Below are positions 41,994-48,604 of a DNA stretch of 48,604 nucleotides, one piece after another. The position numbers were made by a program, and so were the translations under genes. This DNA comes from [Leptolyngbya] sp. JSC-1 (GTDB taxonomy: Bacteria; Cyanobacteriota; Cyanobacteriia; Elainellales; Elainellaceae). Each line of letters opens with the position of its first letter. The first letter of the stretch is position 1. Under the pieces are notes generated by a model that was not told the DNA's origin, searched no databases, and saw only the letters and a list, made by a program, of their open reading frames with translations. The stretch lies in assembly GCA_000733415.1 (NCBI GenBank), contig KL662191.1:1029387-1077990 (forward strand). The letters are read 5' to 3'.

Positions 41994-42375
41994 GGGGCTG
42001 TAACGGTTTCGACGTTCTAGCGAACGCTATCTTGTGATACAGGTCGAGAGTGAGTCGCCTCTCGCAAATCAACGGCTCAAAATGAGTACATGCGAACAAC
42101 ATCGTACCTTTTGCTCGTAAGGCAGCTGCTGTTGCCTAACAACCTCTTATAGGTTCGAGCGTCTGTAGTTTGACTCCGTTAAGGGCTACGGACTTAACCC
42201 CAACGGATGCTCCAGTTGATTGCCTCTGGTCAATCACTGGCTAAGACTTTACCAGAGCATCCCACCGTTCGGGATAAGGAACGGTTCCCGCTTCGAGGAT
42301 TAGAGAAGCTAAACCTGTGAACGAGCGAGATACTAATAACTAGGACGGACACGGGTTCGACTCCCGTCAGCTCCA
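41994..42375 (+). ncRNA. ssrA: tmRNA
   Basis: Transfer-messenger RNA, which rescues stalled ribosomes and tags the nascent protein. The 5' end 'ggggctgtaacggtttcgacgt' pairs with the 3' 'cagctcc' to form the acceptor stem, and the T arm is 'gacacgggttcgactcccgtc'. The tag frame runs from the GCG at 42092 to TAA at 42137-42139 and encodes ANNIVPFARKAAAVA, the usual cyanobacterial tag. It is a one-piece tmRNA with pseudoknot-like regions between. CCA is not encoded. A T-run follows at about 42380 and may end transcription. Confidence 0.97.
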
Positions 42376-42432
42376 TTGATTTTTTAATTATTTCCTTAAC
42401 TGGATTGATCAGCCCTCTGAAAAACTTTTGAA

Positions 42433-43050
42433 TCAGGATAGAAACGCTTTGCTGATCAAAAATACACCAACCGCGACCATGATGCAGCCAGCAACGGTAT
42501 TCATTCGATTTGTCATGTTGGAACTAATTAGCAATCTGGCTCGATCAGCCAGAAGGGCATAGACTAGCTTCACACCACCTACAGCCACAATCGTGATTGC
42601 CACAATTATGCCAGTGTCCCAATAGGATATGTTAGAAATATCCAGAAAGGCTGGGAAAAAGCCGAGATAGAACAAGGTGGCTTTTTGATCACCTAAGGTA
42701 ATCAGCAACCCGGTCAGAAAGCTAGACAGCAACGAAGTGGTTTTAACGTCTGTCTGCATCGGTTTTGAGGTTGACCGCCATAGCCGGACCCCTAGCCAGA
42801 TCAAGTAGGCTCCGCCTAAGTACTGGATCAGCACAAATAGGCCGCCCATCGTTTCAGCCAAAAACGTCAATCCCCAAATCGCAATCAGGATGAAAATAAT
42901 GTCACCCACGACAATGCCGAGCGTGGTAAACACACCATGAATCAAGCCAGCGGTTGCCGACCGAGTAGAGACCGCCAACACACTCACACTGGGAACGGCA
43001 GCCAACACGATCATGGCACCAAAGAGGGCAACAATACTGTTTATGGTCAT
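42433..43050 (-). CDS. LysE/RhtB-family amino-acid exporter
   Basis: A 205-residue inner-membrane protein with about six hydrophobic helices. It matches the LysE superfamily: the start contains AAVPSVSVLAVSTRSATAGL, followed by GLIHGVFTTLGIVVGDIIFI and YLGGAYLIWLGVRLWRS, and the later LLITLGDQKATLFYLGFFP. Members export amino acids or their derivatives by proton exchange; the substrate cannot be told. It converges on ssrA. A 97-residue frame starts about 300 bases upstream on the same strand. Confidence 0.9.
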   Translation of the reverse strand: MTINSIVALFGAMIVLAAVPSVSVLAVSTRSATAGLIHGVFTTLGIVVGDIIFILIAIWGLTFLAETMGGLFVLIQYLGGAYLIWLGVRLWRSTSKPMQTDVKTTSLLSSFLTGLLITLGDQKATLFYLGFFPAFLDISNISYWDTGIIVAITIVAVGGVKLVYALLADRARLLISSNMTNRMNTVAGCIMVAVGVFLISKAFLS

Positions 43051-43067
43051 AGCCCTTGCATAGCGGA

Positions 43068-43361
43068 TTAGATGTTTGTGCTAGATGCTTGCCACGGTTC
43101 TTTCAGAATAAAGCTAGACCAAAGCGTAAATCCTAGAATCGCTGCTCCCGTTATGCCATCCATCCCAATCAACAAATGCATTTTGGGCGAAAATTCGGAC
43201 ATGGCACCATACAGGTAATGACCTAAACTATCTAGTCCACAGAATGAGTAGACTACCAAGCAAGTACTTACATACTTACCACGGCTGTAGGAGGATGTAT
43301 AGCTAGCAGTTGAAATTAGCTGCTTGAAATTAGCTGCTGCAGGCAAATTTTGTATATTCAA
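43068..43361 (-). CDS. Small membrane protein, possibly a truncated remnant
   Basis: A 97-residue frame. Residues about 30-90 (STCLVVYSFCGLDSLGHYLY, FSPKMHLLIGMDGITGAAIL, GFTLWSSFIL) look like the last two membrane segments of a larger membrane protein, while the first 25 residues look arbitrary. This suggests a C-terminal piece whose front has been replaced. It lies 17 bases upstream of the LysE-type gene and could be co-transcribed. No family recognised with confidence. Confidence 0.4.
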   Translation of the reverse strand: MNIQNLPAAANFKQLISTASYTSSYSRGKYVSTCLVVYSFCGLDSLGHYLYGAMSEFSPKMHLLIGMDGITGAAILGFTLWSSFILKEPWQASSTNI

Positions 43362-43445
43362 GATACTCTCTGGGATTGCCGCCAGTGGTAGGTTGAAGCT
43401 GAACGGTTTTCTCTGTCAGGCGCTCTTAGCGATTCAGGTGCTGTA

Positions 43446-43613
43446 ATGACTGTCAATCCCCTGGACCTGTTTTCGGGTAAACCTGCGATCACTAATCGTT
43501 CCATCCATATCGACCGGGGATTAACGGTTCACTATCGCCATGACCTGCCTGGAGCACTAGATGCACCTTCAATCTCATTTCATGCCATTTCAATCGTCAA
43601 TCATCGAATCTGA
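43446..43613 (+). pseudogene. Gene fragment, possibly N-terminus of an AraC-type regulator
   Basis: A 55-codon frame from ATG 43446 reads NPLDLFSGKPAITNRSIHID and RGLTVHYRHDLPGALDAPSI, ending at TGA 43611. The composition looks genuinely coding. The pattern 'P-I-T-S ... W/R-G-L-x-V-x-Y-R-x-x-x-G-x-x-D-x-P' recalls the N-termini of cyanobacterial AraC-family proteins, but this is a weak resemblance. It is cut short next to an IS110-like remnant. Confidence 0.35.
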
Positions 43614-43632
43614 GTTGTCCATGAGATTTCAT

Positions 43633-43800
43633 TTAACCAGCAGCGGCTTGAATCTTTGGCAGATGCCAGGGCTGCTGATGTTTAAGCATCGTCCAACAAC
43701 AAACCAACAACTTGCGAGCAACGGCCATGATCGCCGTTTTCTTGCGAATTTTCTGTCCGCCATAATCCCTGAGGGCGACGCAGTCAAGAGGCTTGCTTCT
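43633..43800 (-). pseudogene. IS110-like transposase C-terminal remnant
   Basis: Minus-strand translation gives LRDYGGQKIRKKTAIMAVAR, then KLLVCCWTMLKHQQPW, which resembles the C-terminus of IS110/IS116/IS902 transposases (KKxAxxAVxRKLLxxxxxML). The catalytic DEDD and serine domains are missing. The open frame continues upstream to 43947 without further similarity. Confidence 0.5.
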
Positions 43801-43862
43801 CAATCTAGATTTTCGTTTTTTTCTTAGTCTCTCTGTTAGCAACCAGTCAACGCTTAGAATAA

Positions 43863-44039
43863 GTGACAAATGGTGATGGGATTCTGTTTGTAAAATTGGT
43901 GCAGCAGGAGCGACGGCTGTATGGGCTATCACGTGTGTTTGCTCCATTTTCGTCTAGTCAAGAACTCCGCAATGCGCTGCAAATTTTGAAGCAAATCGGG
44001 CGGGCGATCGGAGAAGAAGGTGCTGCCAATGCCCATTAA
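43863..44039 (+). pseudogene. C-terminal gene fragment of unknown family
   Basis: A 58-codon frame (GTG 43863) reads GDGILFVKLVQQERRLYGLS and RVFAPFSSSQELRNALQILK, ending at TAA 44037. The amphipathic helical pattern looks like the tail of a soluble enzyme or regulator, but I do not recognise it. It lies on the other side of the IS110 remnant from the fragment at 43446 and could be the other end of the same interrupted gene; this cannot be shown from the sequence. Confidence 0.35.
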
Positions 44040-44113
44040 GACAAAGCAGTTATAGAACGCTACTATAAAGCATAAAACCAGATCGTTGTATCAGACCTAC
44101 CTGGTGCCTGCTC

Positions 44114-44770
44114 ATGCCCCTCTCCTTAGAAAAACTCAGCCAATCCTCAGCCGTTCTGCAACAGCGCAATGCTACCTGGCAAGACTATACGCAGGTGCGC
44201 GATCGCACAGACTGGAATAAAATTGCCTTTCACCAAGGGTGGCTGTGGGTTGATATGGGCAAAGAAGGACCAAATCATGCTGCGTTTAGTGACTTGCTGA
44301 CGGCAATTTTCTTTATTTGGGCATTTCTGCATCCGGATGAGAGATTGCAGTCCTATGGTCGCTGCCTGATCGAACAGCCCGATACTCAAGCCTGTGCACC
44401 CGATCTAGTCCTATATCGCGGCGACAATATTCCCAAATGGCAGTCGGGTGAACCTCGTCGGATTGATTTATCGCGGCATCATCGGCCCGATCTGGTGGGA
44501 GAAATTGCCGACACGACTCTGAGTTTAGACCTGGATGAGCAGAAGCGGCTCTATGCCAGTTTAGGCATTGCTGAATATTGGGTGATTGATATTAAAGGGA
44601 TGCGATTGTTTGCGTTTGGCTTGACGGCATTGGGTATTTACGAAACAATCCAAGTTTCGCAGGTGTTGACCGATCTGCCGATCGCCCTAATTGAACAAAC
44701 GATCGAACGTCTGGGAACGGAGACAAATACAGCCGCCGCGAATTGGCTGATGCAGCAGTTGCGAGGATAA
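44114..44770 (+). CDS. Uma2-family (DUF820) putative restriction endonuclease
   Basis: A 218-residue protein of the very abundant cyanobacterial Uma2 family, which has a PD-(D/E)xK nuclease fold. Visible motifs are APDLVLYRGD (first acidic residue), DLVGEIADTT (the glutamate), DLDEQKRLYASLGIAEYWVI (the conserved lysine and tyrosine region) and the final DIKG strand. The family is expanded in cyanobacterial genomes and its target is not established. The ATG was chosen because it gives the usual short N-terminus (PLSLEKLSQSS). Confidence 0.85.
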   Translation: MPLSLEKLSQSSAVLQQRNATWQDYTQVRDRTDWNKIAFHQGWLWVDMGKEGPNHAAFSDLLTAIFFIWAFLHPDERLQSYGRCLIEQPDTQACAPDLVLYRGDNIPKWQSGEPRRIDLSRHHRPDLVGEIADTTLSLDLDEQKRLYASLGIAEYWVIDIKGMRLFAFGLTALGIYETIQVSQVLTDLPIALIEQTIERLGTETNTAAANWLMQQLRG

Positions 44771-45159
44771 AATCACGCTTGACTGCAAGTGTCAACTGCT
44801 TAGCTTATTGTGAAGCATCGAGAGATTCTATCTGCATAACCGCTTATAAAGTTCCTCAAGTGGGCTTCAAAGCAATCTATTAAGCTCTATGGCCTTGATT
44901 TCGTCCATATTGTTCATCAGTTTCATCAGTTCGTCGCTCTTTAGCCAAAACCACCCTGTTCCGCTTCAAGACGATCTTTGGGGGGAGTCTGCGTCGTCAA
45001 TTTGAGAATCAAGCCGTGGAATTATTTCTCAAATGTGCAGCATTGAATCGAATGATTCACTTAGGCAAGCCCGATAGTTACAAAATCGAAAGCTAATCCC
45101 TGGTTAGAGTAAGCATCATGGGCGTTTGAAATGATTCGTGCAACAAAGCCCCTCCTGTC
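44771..45159. other. Decayed region containing a transposase tail
   Basis: About 390 bases with no intact gene. Apart from the IS5-like transposase tail at 44944-45096, nothing recognisable is seen. It separates the Uma2 gene from the thrS relic. Confidence 0.5.
44944..45096 (+). pseudogene. IS4/IS5-type transposase C-terminal remnant
   Basis: Plus-strand translation gives TLFRFKTIFGGSLRRQFENQ, then AVELFLKCAALNRMIHLGKP and DSYKIES before TAA. The 'RFKxIFGGxLxxRxFxNQAVExxxKCAALNxM' pattern is the well-known C-terminus of a cyanobacterial IS4/IS5-group transposase. The rest of the element is absent. Confidence 0.65.
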
Positions 45160-46045
45160 TTACATTTGCTGTCTGCTCATCATTGTTTGCTGCATTTTTT
45201 CTTGAAGGTCTGACAGCGTTAACGATCCGAGTTCCCCTGATTGACGGGTTCGTACACTTAAGGTCTGGTTCTTCACTTCCCGTTTCCCAATGATTGCAAC
45301 AACGGGAATTTTTTCTAGTTCTGCCGTGCGAATCTGTTTTCCCAGACGATCGCCACTGTGATCCACCTCAACTCGATAGCCCAGTTGTTTGAATTGCAGG
45401 GCGATCGCGGTTGCATAGTCTCACTGCTCATCACTAACGGGCAGCAATCGTACCTGCACCGGAGCTAACCAAAGGGGGAAATCTCCTGCATAGTTCTCTA
45501 CCAAAATTCCGAAGAATCGCTCTAACGATCCCAAGATGGCACGGTGAATCATAATCGGACGCTGGCGTAAACCATCGGCTGCAACATCCTCCATTTTGAA
45601 TCGTTCGGGTCAATTGAAATCGACCTGAATCGTAGAACACTGCCAGAGGCGACCGATCGCATCTTTGATTTTGATGTCAATCTTGGGACCATAAAACGCT
45701 CCTCCCCCTTCATCGGTGACATACTCCCAGCCTTTGACATCCAAGGCTTCAACCAGAGCATTGGTTGCTAATTCCCAGATCTGATCGCTGCCCACTGCTT
45801 TAGCAGGACGGGTGGAAAGATTCACCCCGTATTGGGTAAACCCAAAGTCAGACAGAATCTTCTCGGTCAGATTTAACACGGCTAAAATTTCATCCGCTCC
45901 CTGTTCCGGTAAACAGAAAATATGAGCATCATCCTGGGTAAAGCCGCGCACCCGCATCAAACCATGCAACACGCCCGATCGCTCATATCGATACACCGTG
46001 CCTAATTCTGCCCAGCGGATTGGCAGTTCCCGATACGAATGCCAA
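45160..46045 (-). pseudogene. thrS: Threonyl-tRNA synthetase C-terminal relic with two in-frame TGA codons
   Basis: The minus strand encodes the second half of ThrRS: SYRELPIRWAELGTVYRYER, RVRGFTQDDAHIFCL, GGAFYGPKIDIKIKDAIGR, WQCSTIQVDFN, then TGA (plus 45610-45612), ERFKMEDVAADGLRQRPIMI, LPVSDEQ, then TGA (plus 45421-45423), and the anticodon-binding domain to the natural end near 45160. The TGS and SAD editing domains and the front of the catalytic core are missing; similarity stops at about 46045. The relic is still close to functional sequence, so decay is recent. A working thrS must lie elsewhere. Confidence 0.88.
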
Positions 46046-46122
46046 TGCCAATGAAGTAGCGCGTAATCGGTTCATCCTCTCTTGCTCTCTCTTGCTCTAT
46101 TGCTCTATTGTGTTTGCCAGAA

Positions 46123-46163
46123 GAGATATTGTTGTGGGCACTTTGCGCCCACAACAATATCTC
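46123..46163. repeat. Perfect 17-base-arm hairpin
   Basis: Arms 46123-46139 and 46147-46163 are perfect inverted copies (GAGATATTGTTGTGGGC and its complement) with a 7-base loop, ACTTTGC. No T-run follows on either strand close by, so it does not look like a simple terminator. It sits between the thrS relic and the pentapeptide-repeat gene, next to ctcttgctctattg-type short repeats (46078-46112), and may be a small mobile or REP-like element. Confidence 0.8.
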
Positions 46164-46210
46164 TGCCCTAACTGTCGTGGCAACGGCTATCGAACGTTTG
46201 AAACATCCTT

Positions 46211-47458
46211 CTAGAAGATGGTGTCTACAGTGATTGCACCTGTCAGATCAGCACCCGTCAGGTTGGCTCCTGTAAAGTTGGCTTTGCTCAAGTTAGCATT
46301 GACCAGCAGTGCATTGCTAAAGTTGGCGTTATTGGCAATGCCATCCACAAAGTTGATACCCGTCAAATTGGCACCGATCGTATCTGCATCAGCTCCATCT
46401 GCCAGAAGTGCGCCCGTGAGGTTCGCCTTGCTCAAGTTTGCCCCGTTGAGTAGCGCATCATCCAGTTGTGCTCCGGTCAGGATCGCTTCCGTTAGATCGG
46501 CTCCAGTTAGATCGACTCCTGTGAGGTCAGCGTTGGTGAGATTGGCACCCTTGAGGTTTGCACCGCTCAGGTCAGCTCCGGTAAAGTTTGCACCAGTGAG
46601 ATCGGCTCCTTCAAAGCTGACATTTGCAGCGGAGACGCCTCTGAAATCTGAGCCAGTCAGATCAGAGCCAACGAAACTAGCACCATCCAACTCAGTCACG
46701 TCATTAGTCAAGGACCGGAAATCGGATCCCGCTAAGTTAACATCGTCGGCAATCAAATTACTCAAATCTGCACCCCGAAAAGTGAGATTAAAATCAGTGG
46801 GCAGTGTTGTCAGAGGAACGCCCTCTGGAATAGAAGTATTAACATCGCTGAGGGAGAGTCCTTCGAAGTTGGCGTTATTGAAATTGACATTAAACAGGAA
46901 GATATCCGTGAAGTTGGTATTCCTGAAATCAGCCCCGACGGCAGTCACATTCTGAAGAATGACAGCTTCAAGGGTAGCCCCTTGTAAATTGGCATTGGTC
47001 AGCGTTGCGCCTGTCAGATCAGCGGCTTTCAGATTCGCCAGAGACAGATTAGCCCTGGTCAAGTTAGCGCCTGTTAAGTTGGGGCGCTCAGACTGTTCAC
47101 CACTAAGATTGGCTTCCACCAGAATGGCATCGATGAGGTTTGCATTGGAAAGGTTGATATCGGAAGTGTTGATTCCGGTGAGATTCGCCCGTCTTAGGTT
47201 TGCTCCGCTCAGGTTGACATTGGTTAGGGTTGCCAGAGACAAATTGGCTACCGCAGGAAAGCTGGTATTCGGTGCAAAAATCGCACCCGAGGCATTGACA
47301 TCTAGCCAAACCGATTCTCTGAAATCCGTGCCTCTCAGTTGGGTATTGACAAATTGCACATTGGTAAGACTGGTTTTGAAGAATGTGGAACCACTCCAGT
47401 TTTGACCAGAAAAGTTATTCCCAACCAGAGCTAGTTCATTAAAATTTTGTGCTGGCAT
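46211..47458 (-). CDS. Long pentapeptide-repeat protein
   Basis: A 415-residue protein made almost entirely of A(D/N)LxX pentapeptides, which fold into a right-handed quadrilateral beta-helix. Repeats are most regular in the C-terminal half (about residues 270-410, ADLTGADLTEAILTGAQLDD). The middle (about 170-265) is degenerate, with FxNVNF and SDF-type units, which may mark a break or a loop between two coils. There is no signal peptide or membrane segment, so it is probably cytoplasmic. Most such proteins have no known role; some mimic DNA and bind gyrase. The start codon at 47458 follows a palindrome-rich region. Confidence 0.93.
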   Translation of the reverse strand: MPAQNFNELALVGNNFSGQNWSGSTFFKTSLTNVQFVNTQLRGTDFRESVWLDVNASGAIFAPNTSFPAVANLSLATLTNVNLSGANLRRANLTGINTSDINLSNANLIDAILVEANLSGEQSERPNLTGANLTRANLSLANLKAADLTGATLTNANLQGATLEAVILQNVTAVGADFRNTNFTDIFLFNVNFNNANFEGLSLSDVNTSIPEGVPLTTLPTDFNLTFRGADLSNLIADDVNLAGSDFRSLTNDVTELDGASFVGSDLTGSDFRGVSAANVSFEGADLTGANFTGADLSGANLKGANLTNADLTGVDLTGADLTEAILTGAQLDDALLNGANLSKANLTGALLADGADADTIGANLTGINFVDGIANNANFSNALLVNANLSKANFTGANLTGADLTGAITVDTIF

Positions 47459-47502
47459 ATTGGTAGATCCCCTAAATTGCTTAACATCATTACTGTTTCG
47501 CG

Positions 47503-47524
47503 ACCTAAAACGATCGTTTTAGGT
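47503..47524. promoter_or_regulatory. Perfect 22-base palindrome upstream of pentapeptide-repeat gene
   Basis: A 22-base perfect palindrome with half-site ACCTAAAACGA centred on CGATCG, 45 bases upstream of the start codon of the pentapeptide-repeat gene. Uninterrupted symmetry and position suit a dimeric repressor's operator; this is inference. Confidence 0.6.
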
Positions 47525-47587
47525 AACCCGAAAAATTCATTGGCGATCACCGCCAATGATCGTCAATAAATTCATACAAATTACACT

Positions 47588-47621
47588 GATTCAGTTCGTA
47601 AACCAATTTACGAACTGAATC
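47588..47621. repeat. Perfect inverted repeat, 15-base arms and 4-base loop
   Basis: GATTCAGTTCGTAAA (47588-47602) pairs with its exact complement (47607-47621) around CCAA. A smaller hairpin with 9-base arms (47537-47545 and 47551-47559) lies just upstream. These could be RNA hairpins in a leader or protein-binding sites. Confidence 0.7.
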
Positions 47622-48191
47622 GAATACGATCGCAATGACAAATCATTCCGTTCAAAAATTGAGTTGCAACTAGTGCACAATCAACTGACAAGCAGTCAAT
47701 TGCACAGCCAAACTAGGCGTGAGAAATTCTCAAACCTACCGACCCTGCACTTGCAGTCCGCAATAGCTAAAAAACTTTTGCCAATTCGAGCTTGCGAATA
47801 GCAAGCCCAAATGGATGTCTTAGTTGAACGTTCTTGGTCTCGACTCGATTACGTACACATAAACATTGTAGTGATCGAAGTCACAGTATTTTTTCTTACG
47901 TAGTTAACGCTACCACTGACAGATTACATCTGTCAAACCTTATAGGGGAAACTTAGATGAGAAAATTCTCATAAATGCCAAATCCCTTGCTGCACAATGG
48001 TTCTAATGCCAATTAGATAGTAAGTGTGCATAAGATCAGGCTGCGAGGGGTGTTGGTGCAGACTGACCGCGCGAGGCACTTTTAAGGTTGCTTTCAATTC
48101 CTCGCGCACAAAGCGATGGACCGTTTCGTTTGGATCCCTAGCCTTGGGTTGGTTCGCGCAGCGTGTGCATAGCGTAATCCCCTTTTTTTGA

Positions 48192-48212
48192 GATGCCCGC
48201 AGGGCTATAATC
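48192..48212. repeat. Dispersed 21-base element, copy 2
   Basis: Matches the element at 2120-2140 in 20 of 21 bases. It lies next to 'aataagggggactt' and other G/C-run repeats, so a short dispersed family is likely. Confidence 0.7.
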
Positions 48213-48604
48213 TTCCTTAATAAGGGGGACTTCAAATCATTGTTGGTCTGTGCTAGGCACAGGCTTCGCCTATGGTTCCCCCTTTTGTATCTGCGGTGTC
48301 CACACAAGTCGAAGATCCCCCCCTAACCCCCCTTAAATCAAGGGAGAAGAGGCGAAGCCTGTGAGCAGCACCTACCAATCAGGGATTGAAGTCCCCCTTG
48401 ATCAGGGGGATTGAGGGGGATCACCTCTTGCATTGAGTCGCGATCGCCCTCCGGGCGGTGCGGAGCACCATCGAGATCTGTGTATACGGTAGCTTTTGTA
48501 TAAAGGCTAGGGAGGATCTCAACAGGATTTGCGATCTACTGAGGCTACATCTGTAAAGCGGTGGTTGGGTGGCGAGTAGTTTTGCTACAAGCAACGTTCA
48601 CCCA

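Larger units (their letters stand above)
47459..48604. other. Palindrome- and repeat-rich region without an assigned gene
   Basis: About 1,150 bases to the window end. The first 170 bases contain three perfect inverted repeats (47503-47524, 47537-47559, 47588-47621). Further on are TGAGAAAATTCTCA-type palindromes near 47958-47971. From 48180 there are dispersed elements, including a copy of 'gatgcccgcagggctataatc' (48192-48212) and 'tccccc/ggggga' repeats, and a HIP1 octamer near 48442. A minus-strand frame at 47969-48307 is not convincing as a whole gene. Confidence 0.6.

Noticed and set aside
13975..45612. TGA read as an amino acid, suggested by in-frame TGA codons in the barrel and thrS fragments
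   Set aside because: Intact genes in the window use TGG for Trp and several end at TGA. The TGA-containing frames are also truncated at one end and lie beside transposase remnants, so decay explains them.
46020..46214. Short frame ending in CPNCRGNGYRTFE, resembling a DnaJ-type zinc motif
   Set aside because: The motif is a single CxxCxGxG in a frame that crosses the thrS relic and a perfect hairpin, so it is most likely chance.
46218..47405. Two long plus-strand frames rich in Lys, Pro, Ser and Ala opposite the pentapeptide-repeat gene
   Set aside because: They are mirror translations of the repetitive pentapeptide DNA and have no independent evidence.
47969..48307. A 112-codon minus-strand frame near the window end
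   Set aside because: Its first half is translated dispersed repeats. The last 50 residues look more protein-like and might be a fragment, but nothing identifies them.

Overview
The window looks like chromosomal DNA of a filamentous or Leptolyngbya-like cyanobacterium. The evidence is several copies of the HIP1 octamer GCGATCGC, a cyanobacterial RNase P RNA carrying heptamer repeats, a tmRNA encoding ANNIVPFARKAAAVA, a carboxysome shell (CcmK-type) gene, a nitrate-reductase-associated protein, an IspH with the cyanobacterial N-terminal extension, and many two-component and WD40/STAND proteins. The genus is inference.

Layout. Positions 1-14,000 are mostly housekeeping on the plus strand: a secreted amidohydrolase, rsmB, a small DUF2007-like protein, accD, a nitrate-reductase-associated protein, a membrane-anchored conserved protein, rnpB, rnc, a Gfo/Idh/MocA oxidoreductase, a polysaccharide deacetylase, ispH and pgm. 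From about 13,975 to 28,800 the sequence turns accessory. It holds a decayed outer-membrane beta-barrel fragment, an IS256 remnant, an orphan gene pair, and an RTX-type subtilisin with a P domain. These are followed by a two-gene STAND-ATPase/WD40 module, three tandem paralogous lipoproteins, and an AT-rich operon of a PD-(D/E)xK nuclease-ParA fusion with a ParB-like partner. From 28,800 to 32,310 a minus-strand group contains a CcmK-like shell protein, a winged-helix-like protein and a large P-loop ATPase. A frameshifted M28 peptidase and two low-complexity acidic proteins follow.

Positions 35,400-41,900 hold a translationally coupled signalling pair: a very large hybrid histidine kinase (Cache-HAMP-PAS-GAF-HK-REC) and a REC-kinase protein that has lost its phospho-acceptor histidine. 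tmRNA and a LysE-type exporter come next. Positions 43,000-46,100 are a graveyard: IS110 and IS5-like transposase tails, split gene fragments and a thrS C-terminal relic with two in-frame TGA codons, with one intact Uma2 nuclease gene among them. The window ends with a long pentapeptide-repeat protein whose upstream region is packed with perfect palindromes.

The best candidates for an undescribed system are: (1) the nuclease-ParA/ParB-like operon, with a possible nested ParA-only start; (2) the STAND-WD40 ATPase and its small partner, which share a short N-terminal motif; (3) the three-lipoprotein cluster; and (4) the CcmK-like gene with an altered pore loop, coupled to a winged-helix protein and an ATPase. 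All functional proposals for these are inference from motifs and context. No database search was run.
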